From Bacteroidales bacterium (GTDB lineage: Bacteria > Bacteroidota > Bacteroidia > Bacteroidales > UBA932), in the NCBI GenBank assembly GCA_017548505.1, contig JAFYZX010000027.1, forward strand, positions 1 through 38,805: a DNA stretch of 38,805 nt, read 5' to 3'. The notes beneath the pieces are model-generated. The model was not told where the DNA came from, ran no database searches, and was given only the letters and a program-made list of their open reading frames with translations. Position 1 is the stretch's first letter, and every line of letters begins with the position of its first letter. The position numbers were made by a program, and so were the translations under genes. Below, piece after piece: positions 7,178 through 16,558 of the stretch.

Positions 7178-9955
7178 TCAGACTGTCAGATAGGACTTCC
7201 AGCGAGGGTCCTGTGAAAGCTGGCCGGGCGTGCCCGTGAACACAACCTCTCCGCCATTGTCTCCGCTGTCCGGACCAAGGTCAATCACCCAGTCGGCAGC
7301 CTTGATTACATCCGTATTGTGTTCAACGACTATGATTGTGTTGCCGGCATCCACAAGGGCATTAAAGGCGTCCAAAAGCTTTCTGACATCGTGGAAATGA
7401 AGGCCGGTCGTTGGCTCGTCAAAAATGAGCAGTTTGCCCTGCGAGCTGTTTCTCAGCTCGTTGGAAAGGAACTGGGCCAGCATTATCCTCTGGCTCTCTC
7501 CGCCGCTGAGGGTACTGCAACTCTGGCCGAGTTTCACATAGCCGAGACCTACCCTCTGGAGAACGCCAAGGCCTTTGGCCACCTTGGCTGCGGCCGGTTC
7601 CTTCTGGAGCGAGAAGAATTCCACAGCCTGGTCCACACTCATGTCCAGAATCTGGTCTATGTTCTTTCCGTGGTAACGCACTTCCAGGATATCCTGCTTG
7701 AAACGGTGTCCGCCGCACTCCTCGCACACCATCTTTACGTCCGCCATAAACTGCATCGGGACAACTATATAGCCCTCTCCCTGACAGACCGGACACCGGC
7801 CTCCGTCTATGTTGAAGGAGAAGAAGGAATTGGTGTAGCCGTTCAGCTTGGCGTACGGCTGGTCCGAGAAAATCTTGCGTATATCGTCGTAGATTTTCAG
7901 GTATGTGACAGGATTGGAACGGCCGCTTTTTCCCATAGGGTTCTGATCCACATATTCCACTCCTGAAAGCTTGGAAAGGTCTCCGCTCAGAGCCCTGTAA
8001 GCTCCCGGAGCCTGTTGGCTTCCTATCTGGAAATGGCGGCAGAGTGCGGGATAGAGAACATCCCCCACCAGAGAAGACTTTCCGCTACCGGAAACTCCGC
8101 TCACAACGGTAAAGGCGTTAAGCGGGAACTCCACCGTTATATCCTTGAGATTGTGCTCCATAGCACCCTCAACCACGATTTTTCTGGACCAGCGGCGAGG
8201 CTTGGTTTCGGGATAGACCTGGCGGCGGTTGCAGATATAGTCCAGTGTAAGGGACCCCCGGAAACTTTTTCCCTTGGAGGCTGTTCCCTCAAAGATAACC
8301 TCCCCACCGAAACTTCCCGCCAGAGGTCCGATGTCTATCAGATGGTCTGCCGCCTTGATAATGTCGCGGTCATGCTCCACCACTACAATGGTGTTGCCCA
8401 GGTCGCGGAGCTTTTTCATCACCTCGATCAGGCGGTGGGTGTCTCTAGGATGAAGCCCGATACTCGGCTCGTCCAATATGTAAAGAGAGCCTACAAGGCT
8501 GCTGCCCAGGGAACTGACAAGGTTGATTCTCTGGCTCTCACCTCCGCTTAGGGTGTTTGACCTGCGGTTAAGGGTAAGATAGCCAAGCCCTACATCCTCT
8601 ATATATTCAAGCCTCTGGGTAATCTCCTTGAGAGCCCTGCCGCCAACCTCTTTCTGGTAAGGCGTCAGCTTAAGATTCCTCAAGAACTCCAGAAGCGAAC
8701 TCACGTTCATTTCCATAAGCTCTCCGATGCTCTTTCCTCCGATCTTCACCCAGGAAACTTCCTTCTTAAGGCGGGTTCCGCCGCAGGCGCGGCAGACCGA
8801 CTTCCCGGAATATCTGGAGAGCATATAGCGGAACTGTATCTTGTACTTTTTCGTTTCCACCCAGGAAAAGAAATCGTTGATGCCGGTAAAGTACTGGTTG
8901 CCGTTCCAAAGAAGATCCTTCTGTTTCTGAGTCAGTTGCGCGTATGGTCTGTGTATCGGGAAATCAAACCTCCAGGCATTCTCAATGAGTTTGTCCTTAT
9001 ACCAGCTCATCAGTTTTCCCCTCCACGGAGCAACCGCATCCTCATATACGCTCAAGGTAGTGTTCGGAATTACGAGCTTCTCGTCTATTCCCTCAGTGCT
9101 TCCGAATCCTCCGCAAACAGGGCAGGCTCCAAGCGGGTTGTTGAAGGAGAACATCTGCTCGTTAGGCTCCTCGAAGACCATTCCGTCCGCCTCGAAGAGA
9201 TTGGAAAAATCCCTGAAACTCAAATCGTTTCCATTTGAATAGCCAATGGTCAGCCTTCCTTCCCCAAGAGAGAAGGCCGTCTCCACTGAACTTCGGGTTT
9301 CGGAAGAATCCTCGCTGCCGTCGTGGAGAAATCTGGATACAACAACAAAAAGACTCTCCGATGCCTTTGCCCAGTCCCTGAGGAAATTGTCAAGCTTTAC
9401 CATTCCCCCGTCTTCGAGAAGCCTGGTGAAGCCCTGCTGCTTCAGGTCCACAAGGCGCTCGATAAGCATCTTTTCCTCCGTGTCTATTCTGGAAAGGACA
9501 TAGACGGCAGAGCCTTTTTCTATAGTCTCTATATAGGAAAGCACATCCTCCACGGTTTCCTTCTTGACCTCGCAACCGCTTACAGGAGAATATGTTATGC
9601 CTATCTTGGAATAGAGTATTCTGAGATAATCGTAGATTTCAGTGCTGGTGGCAACCGTAGAACGAGGATTGCGCGTATTGGTCCGCTGCTGTATGGCGAT
9701 TGCCGGAGGAATTCCCTCGATCTTGTCAACGTCCGGCTTGCTCATTCGGCCCAGGAACTGGCGGGCAAAGGAAGAAAGGCTCTCCGCGAACCTTCTCTGC
9801 CCCTCCGCATAAAGAGTGTCAAAGGCAAGGGAACTTTTTCCGCTGCCGGAAACGCCGGTAATCACGCACAACTTGCCGCGCGGAATCTTCAACGAGATGT
9901 TTTTCAGGTTGTTGACCCGTGCGCCAGTTATCGTGATATACTCCTGGTCTGCCAT
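7178..9955 (-). CDS. uvrA: Excinuclease ABC subunit A
   Basis: 925 residues, close to the normal UvrA length. There are two ABC ATPase halves: Walker [10 protein letters not shown] at about 34-42 and again at about 620. Each has a signature LSGGESQR and Walker B/D-loop LDEPSIGLH or FDEPTTGLH. Zinc-binding pairs are CPVC, CRAC, CPVC and CEEC. UvrA dimers scan DNA for bulky damage, load UvrB and start nucleotide excision repair. The gene follows prfA by 18 bases in the same direction. It could be a UvrA paralogue, since some Bacteroidota have two, but length and motif set are those of the standard repair protein. Confidence 0.96.
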   Translation of the reverse strand: MADQEYITITGARVNNLKNISLKIPRGKLCVITGVSGSGKSSLAFDTLYAEGQRRFAESLSSFARQFLGRMSKPDVDKIEGIPPAIAIQQRTNTRNPRSTVATSTEIYDYLRILYSKIGITYSPVSGCEVKKETVEDVLSYIETIEKGSAVYVLSRIDTEEKMLIERLVDLKQQGFTRLLEDGGMVKLDNFLRDWAKASESLFVVVSRFLHDGSEDSSETRSSVETAFSLGEGRLTIGYSNGNDLSFRDFSNLFEADGMVFEEPNEQMFSFNNPLGACPVCGGFGSTEGIDEKLVIPNTTLSVYEDAVAPWRGKLMSWYKDKLIENAWRFDFPIHRPYAQLTQKQKDLLWNGNQYFTGINDFFSWVETKKYKIQFRYMLSRYSGKSVCRACGGTRLKKEVSWVKIGGKSIGELMEMNVSSLLEFLRNLKLTPYQKEVGGRALKEITQRLEYIEDVGLGYLTLNRRSNTLSGGESQRINLVSSLGSSLVGSLYILDEPSIGLHPRDTHRLIEVMKKLRDLGNTIVVVEHDRDIIKAADHLIDIGPLAGSFGGEVIFEGTASKGKSFRGSLTLDYICNRRQVYPETKPRRWSRKIVVEGAMEHNLKDITVEFPLNAFTVVSGVSGSGKSSLVGDVLYPALCRHFQIGSQQAPGAYRALSGDLSKLSGVEYVDQNPMGKSGRSNPVTYLKIYDDIRKIFSDQPYAKLNGYTNSFFSFNIDGGRCPVCQGEGYIVVPMQFMADVKMVCEECGGHRFKQDILEVRYHGKNIDQILDMSVDQAVEFFSLQKEPAAAKVAKGLGVLQRVGLGYVKLGQSCSTLSGGESQRIMLAQFLSNELRNSSQGKLLIFDEPTTGLHFHDVRKLLDAFNALVDAGNTIIVVEHNTDVIKAADWVIDLGPDSGDNGGEVVFTGTPGQLSQDPRWKSYLTV

Positions 9956-9973
9956 TGGGGATATGAGGGGATA

Positions 9974-11059
9974 TTATTGGGCTTCCTTCAGCCTCTCCGC
10001 ATTCTCGGCTATCTGCAGCTGGTCTATGACCTCCTGGATTTCTCCGTCCATAAAGACCGGAAGATTATGGGTGGACCAGTTGATCCTGTGGTCCGTTACC
10101 CTGCTCTGCGGATAGTTGTAGGTGCGGATCTTGGCGGAACGGTCTCCTGTGGAAACCATAGTCTTCCTCTTGGAAGAGAGATTGTCCAGATATTTCTGGT
10201 ACTCCATGTTATAGAGCCTTGTACGAAGCTCATTCATAGCCTTTTCCAGATTCTTGAGCTGATTTCTCTCGTCCTGGCACTGGACAACGATTCCTGTAGG
10301 AATGTGTGTCAGACGGATGGCGGAATAAGTTGTATTTACGCCCTGTCCGCCAGGACCGGAAGCGCAGAATATGTCTTTGCGGATATCCTTTTCGTTAATT
10401 TCCACATCAAACTCTCCTGCCTCCGGAAGAACCACCACGGAAGCGGCTGAAGTGTGAAGTCTCCCCTGGGTCTCTGTCTGAGGCACACGCTGTACGCGGT
10501 GAACTCCGGATTCATATTTGAGAAGTCCGTAAACACCCTCTCCGGAAACAGTGCAGATGATTTCCTTGTAGCCGCCGGCCGTTCCCGGTGTCTGGCTGGT
10601 TACCTCCAGCTTCCATCCCTTCCTCTCTATGTACTTGGAATACATGCGGAAAAGGTCTCCGGCAAAAATTGCGGCCTCGTCTCCGCCCGTACCGCCGCGG
10701 ATTTCCATAATGGCGTTCTTTCCGTCCTCAGGATCAGCCGGAATAAGAAGGAGCTTGATTTCCTCCTCCATCTTTGGAAGAGCCTCTTCCAGAGCGGTCA
10801 TCTCCTCGCGGGCCATCTCCTTGAGTTCTTCATCTTTCTCGTTGACAATAAGATCCTTGGCGGAATCGTAATCGGAGAGCATCTTCTTGTACTTCTCTCC
10901 CGCCTTCACAATCGGCTCAAGTTCCTTGTAGTCCTTGTTCAGCTGGACATATTTCTTCATGTCGGCCATCGACTCAGGGTCTGACAGCTGCTTCTGAATC
11001 TCAGCCAGCCTGACCTTGAGACCCTCTACTTTCTCCAGCAATGTATTGTTTTCGCTCAT
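9974..11059 (-). CDS. prfA: Peptide chain release factor 1
   Basis: 361 residues. The GGQ catalytic motif is at 237-239 (SGPGGQGVN), where it triggers peptidyl-tRNA hydrolysis. The stop-codon-recognition tripeptide reads PQT (193-195), a P-x-T of the RF1 type rather than the SPF of RF2, so UAA and UAG specificity is expected. The N-terminal helical domain is complete. It lies 12 bases after a GNAT-like gene and 18 before uvrA. Confidence 0.97.
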   Translation of the reverse strand: MSENNTLLEKVEGLKVRLAEIQKQLSDPESMADMKKYVQLNKDYKELEPIVKAGEKYKKMLSDYDSAKDLIVNEKDEELKEMAREEMTALEEALPKMEEEIKLLLIPADPEDGKNAIMEIRGGTGGDEAAIFAGDLFRMYSKYIERKGWKLEVTSQTPGTAGGYKEIICTVSGEGVYGLLKYESGVHRVQRVPQTETQGRLHTSAASVVVLPEAGEFDVEINEKDIRKDIFCASGPGGQGVNTTYSAIRLTHIPTGIVVQCQDERNQLKNLEKAMNELRTRLYNMEYQKYLDNLSSKRKTMVSTGDRSAKIRTYNYPQSRVTDHRINWSTHNLPVFMDGEIQEVIDQLQIAENAERLKEAQ

Positions 11060-11071
11060 AATCTTTCTGTA

Positions 11072-12211
11072 TTAATCTATACTGCGTATCCAGCACCTTC
11101 TCCTCATATAAAGTTCCTTCTTGTAGCTGTCCCAAACCTTTATAGCCGCAATATTGGTGTCTATCTGCGGATTGGAGATGGCACTCTTAAGTTTCTTTTT
11201 GTAGTAATTGGTCTCCATCTTTGTGTGGAAGATAGCTGAAAGGCCCTTGGAATGCCACTCCGGAGCGGAGCCAAGCAGCAGCAGGTCAACCTTCTTGTAG
11301 CGCCAGAAAGCCAGCAGAATAAACAGCCATCCTATCGGGAAAAGCTTTCCCCTTGCTCTCTTGAAAGCCCTGGAAAGAGACGGGATGCTCACTCCGAAAG
11401 CCGCCAGGTTTCCGTCCTTGTCCAGCACCATGCAGGTAAGGCCTTCCTTAAGGTATGAGAAATAGTGGTCGCCCATCTCTTTCTCTTCCTCCTTCGTAAG
11501 AGGAATAAAATTGTGCACAGCCTTGAAAGACTCGTTGTAAATCTTGAAGAACTGCGCCAGCAGCTTCTCCTTCAGGGCCTTGTCCTTCTTGACCTGCCTG
11601 ATTTTCAGCACCTGGAGCCCGTATCTTTCTATCAGGAGCTTGGAAATCCTGCCCAGTTTCTCAGGCAGTCCCTGGAGTGGATCCATCTCGTACTGGATCC
11701 AGTCGCACTCCTTCTCGAACCCCATCTTCTGCATATAATCCACGTAGTACGGATGGTTGTACAGGCAGTTGACCTGAGGCTCCTTGTCGAATCCCTCAAC
11801 CAGCATTCCCTGCCTTCCCAGGGTATTGTATGCCAATGGGCCGTGGATCTCTGTCATCCCCTCTTCTTTTCCCCATTTCTGAACCGCATCTATAAGAGCC
11901 TCGGCGATTGAGGGATCTTCCTCAAAGTCAAACCATCCGAACCTTACCCTCTTAAGGCCGTAATAATCGTTGTAGCGCGGGTTGATTATGCCCTGAACCC
12001 TTCCCACAACCTTTCCTTTATCGTTGTAAGCCAGGAAAAGTTTCCTCTTGCAGTACAGCAGCGCCGGATCCTCCTTGAGAGAATGCTTCTGGTCCATATC
12101 CAGCGTTGGGACATAGTATCTGCACTTGCGATACAGGCGATTCTGGAACTTGTAGAACTGCCTGAACTGTTTCCCCGTTGTAACTTCCTTGATAGTAATC
12201 GGCATAATCAT
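11072..12211 (-). CDS. GNAT-superfamily N-acetyltransferase-like protein
   Basis: 379 residues, long for one GNAT fold. The N-terminal half contains KVVGRVQGIINPRYN and FGWFDFEEDPSIAEAL; the latter is a typical GNAT core strand-helix. A mid segment is GPLAYNTLGRQGMLVEGF. A C-terminal second GNAT-like half has GLSAIFHTKMETNYYKKK. A short hydrophobic segment (FPIGWLFILLAFW) lies at about 290. This fits uncharacterised N-acetyltransferases of Bacteroidota; the substrate is unknown. A second ATG lies two codons downstream (12205). A strong promoter overlaps a hairpin directly upstream, so the gene can be expressed separately from tcdA. Confidence 0.75.
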   Translation of the reverse strand: MIMPITIKEVTTGKQFRQFYKFQNRLYRKCRYYVPTLDMDQKHSLKEDPALLYCKRKLFLAYNDKGKVVGRVQGIINPRYNDYYGLKRVRFGWFDFEEDPSIAEALIDAVQKWGKEEGMTEIHGPLAYNTLGRQGMLVEGFDKEPQVNCLYNHPYYVDYMQKMGFEKECDWIQYEMDPLQGLPEKLGRISKLLIERYGLQVLKIRQVKKDKALKEKLLAQFFKIYNESFKAVHNFIPLTKEEEKEMGDHYFSYLKEGLTCMVLDKDGNLAAFGVSIPSLSRAFKRARGKLFPIGWLFILLAFWRYKKVDLLLLGSAPEWHSKGLSAIFHTKMETNYYKKKLKSAISNPQIDTNIAAIKVWDSYKKELYMRRRCWIRSID

Positions 12212-12241
12212 GCTAAATTTGCAAAGCCTGCAAATTTAGCA
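12211..12241 (-). repeat. 13-bp perfect inverted repeat at start codon
   Basis: The arms TGCTAAATTTGCA (12211-12223) and its exact complement (12229-12241) flank AAGCC. It fills the gap between the tcdA stop and the GNAT-like start, and its last base is the A of ATG. No T-run follows, so it is not a classic terminator. The upstream arm contains the -7 element of the promoter listed next. Confidence 0.7.
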
Positions 12242-12261
12242 ACTATTCCTCAAGCTTCAAA
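12231..12261 (-). promoter_or_regulatory. Bacteroidota-type promoter for the GNAT-like gene
   Basis: On the minus strand TTTG (12261-12258), then exactly 19 bases, then TAAATTTG (12238-12231). This matches the TTTG / TAnnTTTG consensus known for Bacteroides sigma-ABfr. Transcription would begin near 12225, in the hairpin loop, so this transcript lacks the 5' arm and cannot form the hairpin. Transcripts reading through from tcdA can. Confidence 0.65.
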
Positions 12262-12959
12262 ATCGATTTGACGGCAGCCTGGGCGCAGACGCATCCGAAA
12301 ACGGCCGGCATATAGGAAATAGTGCCCGTACGGCTCTTGTGGTTTCTCTCCTCGAAAGGCACTATAGCCTCCCTGATTGGCAATTCTTCCGAGAACACGG
12401 CCTTGAATCCTTTTGAGATACCCACTTTCCTCAGCCGTTTCCTCAGCATATAGGCCAGAGGACAGTTGAAAGACTTGCTTATATCCGCCAGGCGGACCTT
12501 TGTGGCATCCCACTTAGCCCCTGCCCCCATCGAGCTGACCAGCGGAATCTTGCGGTCCATGCAGAATTTGATAAGGGCTATCTTAGGCGACATCGTATCA
12601 ATGGCGTCTATCAGAAAATCCGCCTCCGGAATGAGTGAAGGAATGTTTTCCTCCGTAAGATATTCATCTATAACGGTTATCTGGAGATCCGGATTGATAT
12701 CCAGAAGTCTCTCTCTGATGACTTCAGTCTTTTTTCTCCCGATGGTGGAATCGAAAGCCGCAATCTGGCGGTTCTTGTTGGTAATGGAATAAAGATCAGA
12801 ATCGGCGATGATGATATTCCCCACTCCAGCCCTGGCAATCATTTCCGCAGCCATCGCTCCAACTCCGCCAAGACCTATTACAGCAACACGGGAAGAGGAC
12901 AGGAGAGCCATCCCCTCTTCTCCAGCCTGGAGAATCGTCCTTTCCCTGAAATCTTCCAT
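12243..12959 (-). CDS. tcdA: tRNA threonylcarbamoyladenosine dehydratase
   Basis: 238 residues, a ThiF/E1-like fold with the nucleotide-binding loop VIGLGGVGAMAAEMIARAG near residue 27 and NRQIAAFDSTIGRKK, a conserved adenylation-site segment. DAIDTMSPK and SSMGAGAKWDATKVRLADI match the TcdA (CsdL/YgdL) subfamily. It makes cyclic t6A at position 37 of ANN-decoding tRNAs, using ATP. A MoeB or ThiF role is unlikely because the zinc Cys pairs are absent. The start overlaps the mazG stop by one base. Confidence 0.92.
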   Translation of the reverse strand: MEDFRERTILQAGEEGMALLSSSRVAVIGLGGVGAMAAEMIARAGVGNIIIADSDLYSITNKNRQIAAFDSTIGRKKTEVIRERLLDINPDLQITVIDEYLTEENIPSLIPEADFLIDAIDTMSPKIALIKFCMDRKIPLVSSMGAGAKWDATKVRLADISKSFNCPLAYMLRKRLRKVGISKGFKAVFSEELPIREAIVPFEERNHKSRTGTISYMPAVFGCVCAQAAVKSILKLEE

Positions 12960-13756
12960 CAGAGTTTCCCTTTCTTTTCCAGTTCCTTGGCCTTGTCCCA
13001 GTACTCGTCCATCTGAGCCAAAGTCATATTTTTGAGGGATTTGCCCTGCTTGATCGTATTCTCTTCCAGATATCCGAAACGGCGGCGGAATTTTGTGCAG
13101 GTTTCCTCCAGAGCCGTATCAGGATCAATATCGTAGAGCCTTGCGGCATTGATTACAGAAAAAAGGAAATCGCCGACCTCCTCCTGAGCTTCCTTGCCTC
13201 CCTCAACGAGTGCTTCCCTGACTTCAGCAAGCTCTTCCGTGACCTTGTCCCAGACATCCTCCTTCTTCTCCCAGTCGAAGCCCACAGCGCGGGCTTTCTC
13301 CTGGATGCGGTATGCCTTGATAACGCTCGGAAGGGATTCGGGAACGCCGCTAAGCACGCTCTTGTTTCCGTCCTTTTCCTTTGTCTTGAGCTGCTCCCAG
13401 TTGCCGACAACCTCCTCGGCATTCTTTACCTGAACATTTCCGTAAATATGCGGATGGCGGTATATCAGCTTATCGCACAGCTTATTGCAGACATCGGCAA
13501 TGTCGAACTCGCCCTTTTCCTTCCCGATCTTGGCGTAAAATACCACGTGGAGAAGAAGGTCTCCCAGTTCCTTGCAGATATTGAACATATCCTTTTTCAG
13601 AATAGCGTCTGAAAGCTCGTAGGTTTCTTCTATTGTCTGCGGACGAAGGGTTTCCAGAGTCTGCTTGTGATCCCACGGACATTTCTCGCGGACCGTATCC
13701 ATAACGTCCAGCAGCCTTTCAAAGGCCGCCAGCTCCCGTTCTCTCTTTGTTTCCAT
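12959..13756 (-). CDS. mazG: Nucleoside triphosphate pyrophosphohydrolase
   Basis: 265 residues with two MazG domains, as in the E. coli protein. The first has CPWDHKQTLETLRPQTIEET with EETYEL and KELGDLLLHVVFYAK, giving the E-x-x-E ... E-x-x-D metal site. The second has EELAEVREAL and EEVGDFLFSVINAARL. It hydrolyses NTPs to NMP and PPi, cleaning aberrant nucleotides. It is linked by a one-base overlap to tcdA. Confidence 0.95.
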   Translation of the reverse strand: METKRERELAAFERLLDVMDTVREKCPWDHKQTLETLRPQTIEETYELSDAILKKDMFNICKELGDLLLHVVFYAKIGKEKGEFDIADVCNKLCDKLIYRHPHIYGNVQVKNAEEVVGNWEQLKTKEKDGNKSVLSGVPESLPSVIKAYRIQEKARAVGFDWEKKEDVWDKVTEELAEVREALVEGGKEAQEEVGDFLFSVINAARLYDIDPDTALEETCTKFRRRFGYLEENTIKQGKSLKNMTLAQMDEYWDKAKELEKKGKL

Positions 13757-13774
13757 ATCGCTGAGAGTTATGTG

Positions 13775-14866
13775 CTATTTCTTTTTTGTTGGAGGGAACT
13801 TGGTGTCTGCAGGATGGGCCAGCCAGATATCGAACCTGATCATGGCATACTCCGGAACACCCTTGCCGGATGTCATGTTTCCGTCTGCACCGTAACCCAG
13901 ACCGGACATGAAGAATGTTACCCCCTTGTCTGCGTAGGTCATATTCTTTACGGCTCTCACAAAGCCCAGAATCAGGGACTGCTTGCCCTCGGCACCAGTG
14001 GACTGGTTGTTGGAAGACGAACTTGAACCGTATGTGGTCATATCCTGATAAGTCTCTCCCATCTTGACATCCAGATAATTGTAATCGTTGCTGGAGTCGT
14101 ATATGCGGTATTTCTTTGCCGTATCCCTGATATTTGTGTCAAAAACATAACCGTCAAGAAGACGTCCCACATACCATACGCCTACAGATTCTTCCGCCTC
14201 CACAGTATCTGCTGCAGGAATTCCTGAAGGATGTGTGAAGTTACGGAAATACCATCCTAAAGCCGTAGAATCTATTTTCGGAGAAAAATGCAGCCTTGAA
14301 TAGCTTTCAAGTGAATCTTTCTGAAACTTGTCCACATCATCTATAACGATTCCGGCCTTGATTTCATAGATCATATTCATCGTGGATTGCTGTCCTCCCG
14401 TTGAATACCCCCCGGCCGAAGCTCTGGAAGCAGTCAGCCACGGCGGTATGATGGCAGTTGCTTTTCCTCCCTGATGAAGTTTTCCCAAAAGCTCCCTCAT
14501 CCCTTCCGTGCAGGAAGAATTGAGTATGAAAAGAGAAGGGCCGTAATAGATACCGGGATCGTAAGTGCCCAGCATTCTCGCTTTTACGGAATCTGTCGTG
14601 CTCTGGCAGGTTCCATCCAGAGAATATGTATTGTAATGGATATATATTCCATCATTGGTAGCCGGAGCAACGGATCCGGAACCGGGATCCAGGTTCAAGA
14701 TGGTAAGTCCAGATGTAAGTTTCTGGGCAGAAGGGCAATTGGCCTGAATATACGCATCCAGTATCTTCTCCTGAATCTCGCGTTCTGTCAAATCTTTCTC
14801 TTTAGCGCATCCTGCAATGGCGGCAAAAGCCAGAGCCAGAAGAGAAAATCTAAGCTTAATGCTCAT
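13775..14866 (-). CDS. Lipoprotein with two FKBP-type domains
   Basis: 363 residues. The signal peptide ends in a lipobox AIAGC (Cys20), so it is a lipid-anchored envelope protein. Two FKBP-like regions are visible. One (about 60-170) contains GIYIHYNTYSLDG and GMRELLGKLHQGGKATAIIPPWL. The other (about 225-350) contains GVWYVGRLLDGYVFDTN and FMSGLGYGADG. Such proteins are peptidyl-prolyl isomerases or chaperone-like folding helpers, and related lipoproteins occur in gliding-motility and outer-membrane folding contexts. The second domain has a Ser-rich insert (about 270-285). It directly follows another FKBP lipoprotein gene. Catalytic competence is uncertain. Confidence 0.82.
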   Translation of the reverse strand: MSIKLRFSLLALAFAAIAGCAKEKDLTEREIQEKILDAYIQANCPSAQKLTSGLTILNLDPGSGSVAPATNDGIYIHYNTYSLDGTCQSTTDSVKARMLGTYDPGIYYGPSLFILNSSCTEGMRELLGKLHQGGKATAIIPPWLTASRASAGGYSTGGQQSTMNMIYEIKAGIVIDDVDKFQKDSLESYSRLHFSPKIDSTALGWYFRNFTHPSGIPAADTVEAEESVGVWYVGRLLDGYVFDTNIRDTAKKYRIYDSSNDYNYLDVKMGETYQDMTTYGSSSSSNNQSTGAEGKQSLILGFVRAVKNMTYADKGVTFFMSGLGYGADGNMTSGKGVPEYAMIRFDIWLAHPADTKFPPTKKK

Positions 14867-14879
14867 ATTGTCAATATTA

Positions 14880-15395
14880 TCAGTTTCTCGTTATCTTGTC
14901 TATATTCATTTCAAACAGCAGCGGTGTCATCTTTGGCAAGGTTGACATAATCTGGTTTCCATAGCCATACCTGGCAGAGAAAATCACGTAGCAATGCTCC
15001 CCTTCCCTCACACCTTCCAGACCCTTGTTCAGGCCCTCAATCATCGCGGAATGTCCGTATTTTACTCCGAAAGCCTTGCCATCGGTGACAAAACCCGTCG
15101 CTTCCGCAACTTCCGGATCATTGGTGTAGAACAGAGACCCCTTGCCCCTGTTGAATTCATACCCGCTGTAATGGAAATAAAGGGAATCCCCGCTTTGAAG
15201 AACCTGAGAGCCCCCCTCTTCCAGAATAACCCTCACCACACCACCGTTGTAAACTACCGTATAGTCAGAGCTCAGCGATGATACATAGCTGTCTATCAGC
15301 GCCTCCTGATTGGCGTATGTGTTCTTGCGGTCCTCCTTGTCGCAGCAGACAGCCAGAAGAGCCGCAAAGCACAGTATCAGATATTTTTTGACCAT
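14880..15395 (-). CDS. FKBP-type peptidyl-prolyl isomerase lipoprotein
   Basis: 171 residues. A lipoprotein signal (ALLAVCC, Cys17 or 18) is followed by DKED, which fits a Bacteroidota surface or outer-membrane sorting signal. One FKBP domain has SGDSLYFHYSGYEFNRG, FGVKYGHSAMIEGLNKGLEGVREGE and FSARYGYG, the expected order of FKBP strands. It should assist prolyl isomerisation of envelope proteins. It is 13 bases upstream of the two-domain homologue, so the pair probably arose by duplication and is co-expressed. Confidence 0.85.
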   Translation of the reverse strand: MVKKYLILCFAALLAVCCDKEDRKNTYANQEALIDSYVSSLSSDYTVVYNGGVVRVILEEGGSQVLQSGDSLYFHYSGYEFNRGKGSLFYTNDPEVAEATGFVTDGKAFGVKYGHSAMIEGLNKGLEGVREGEHCYVIFSARYGYGNQIMSTLPKMTPLLFEMNIDKITRN

Positions 15396-15418
15396 ACGTA
15401 TAAAATCTACATCAAAAG

Positions 15419-16459
15419 CTATGCCGAGAATCCCCCGAGGAACAGTCTCAGAGACTTCTCGAAATAATCCGCCACTTCCTCTATCGGCTTGTCATAAAGC
15501 CTGCCGCCGGCAGCCCTCTCGTGGCCGCCACCGTTGAAGAACAGGCGGCAGAGCCTGTTCACGGAAACGGCTCCTTTGCTCCGCAAAGATACTTTAATAT
15601 ATCCATTCCCCTGCGTAAACAGAGCAGAAATTTCAATATCCCTGATCTTAAGCGGCAGATTCACGAATCCCTCCGAGTCTCCGTCGCGATAATTGTATTT
15701 GTCTTTTGTTTCCTGATCCAGAACCAGCACAGCCGCCTTCAAATCAGGATAAACCGTCATCTTATCCTTAAGCATTAGCCCCATCAGCCTCATTCTCTCC
15801 TCGGAGAAACTGTTCATTATCTCCATCTGGATCTTTTCCCTGTCTATTCCCGCCTCGGCGATCTGGGAAGCCATCAAGAAAGTGGATGGGAACACGGAAT
15901 TGCAGAAATTGTTGGTATCCGTCATCATTCCGGTGTAAAGGGAAGCCTTGCATTCCACCGGAATTTCCGTTCCGGTCTTTAGGGAGGCTTCGCAAATGAG
16001 CCACCAGGCCAGTTCAGAAGCGGAGGAAACCTCCGTCTCGGAAACGGTAAGATCCGCAAATTTCTCCGGGAACGGGTGATGGTCTATCAAAATCTTCCGG
16101 GCAGCGCTTTTCCTTATGATGTCCGCCATCTCCTCCGTTCTGGCCAGATCGTTGAGATCCATACATATTATTGTATCCGCCTCCTCCAGAATGGAAGTTG
16201 CCTTGTCCGGATTATCAGAATAAAGGACCACAGAATCAGCCCCGTCCATAAACATCAGGTAGTAAGGTATATGGTTCGGGACAAGAGTGGAAACCTTCAC
16301 CGGCTCCTTCCCCCCGAAAAGACTGTCCAGCCAGGCTTTCATTCCGGTAAGGCTGCCGATGCAGTCTCCGTCCGGATTGTGATGGCCCACAATCGCTATT
16401 TTCTTTGCCGGAAGCAGCATTCCGCAGAATTCTCCGGCTATTTTGGAATCAACTGTCAT
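15419..16459 (-). CDS. nrnA: DHH-DHHA1 phosphoesterase (oligoribonuclease / pAp phosphatase)
   Basis: 346 residues from the ATG at 16459. A TTG 18 bases upstream is in frame but lies inside the probable -7 element, so it was not used. The DHH domain has GHHNPDGDCIGSL, CMDLND and ILIDHHPFPE, which supply the Mn2+ ligands. The DHHA1 domain ends with NGGGHERAAGG. NrnA degrades 2-5 nt RNAs and converts pAp to AMP. It heads the minus-strand block of FKBP, mazG, tcdA and following genes. Confidence 0.92.
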   Translation of the reverse strand: MTVDSKIAGEFCGMLLPAKKIAIVGHHNPDGDCIGSLTGMKAWLDSLFGGKEPVKVSTLVPNHIPYYLMFMDGADSVVLYSDNPDKATSILEEADTIICMDLNDLARTEEMADIIRKSAARKILIDHHPFPEKFADLTVSETEVSSASELAWWLICEASLKTGTEIPVECKASLYTGMMTDTNNFCNSVFPSTFLMASQIAEAGIDREKIQMEIMNSFSEERMRLMGLMLKDKMTVYPDLKAAVLVLDQETKDKYNYRDGDSEGFVNLPLKIRDIEISALFTQGNGYIKVSLRSKGAVSVNRLCRLFFNGGGHERAAGGRLYDKPIEEVADYFEKSLRLFLGGFSA

Positions 16460-16474
16460 AATTCTAACGAAACA

Positions 16475-16482
16475 CAAAATTA
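16475..16482 (-). promoter_or_regulatory. Probable -7 box for nrnA
   Basis: TAATTTTG on the minus strand matches TAnnTTTG and would start transcription about 9 bases before the nrnA ATG. No clear -33 TTTG is seen. Confidence 0.35.
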
Positions 16483-16489
16483 AAAATAT

Positions 16490-16521
16490 ATTGCTTGATG
16501 AGAAGATTTTTTTTATTTTTG
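16490..16521 (+). promoter_or_regulatory. Probable promoter of the 228-residue gene operon
   Basis: ATTG (16490-16493), 20 bases, TATTTTTG (16514-16521). This is close to the Bacteroides consensus and leaves a leader of about 30 bases before the ATG at 16559. No other promoter is evident in the divergent gap. Confidence 0.5.
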
Positions 16522-16558
16522 TCCTTGTTAAACCAATAAGGAAATAAGAAACACAAAT

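Noticed and set aside
9082..9130. UvrA lacks the first CxxC pair before CPVCGGFG
   Set aside because: It looked like a lost zinc site, but as far as I recall other Bacteroidota UvrA proteins have the same FEEPN...FSFNNP form, so it is probably normal for the group.
9323..10450. 375-codon open frame on the plus strand
   Set aside because: Antisense to prfA and uvrA, which have full conserved motifs.
16459..16477. TTG start extending nrnA by six codons
   Set aside because: The TTG lies in the probable -7 box; the ATG at 16459 gives the normal N-terminus.
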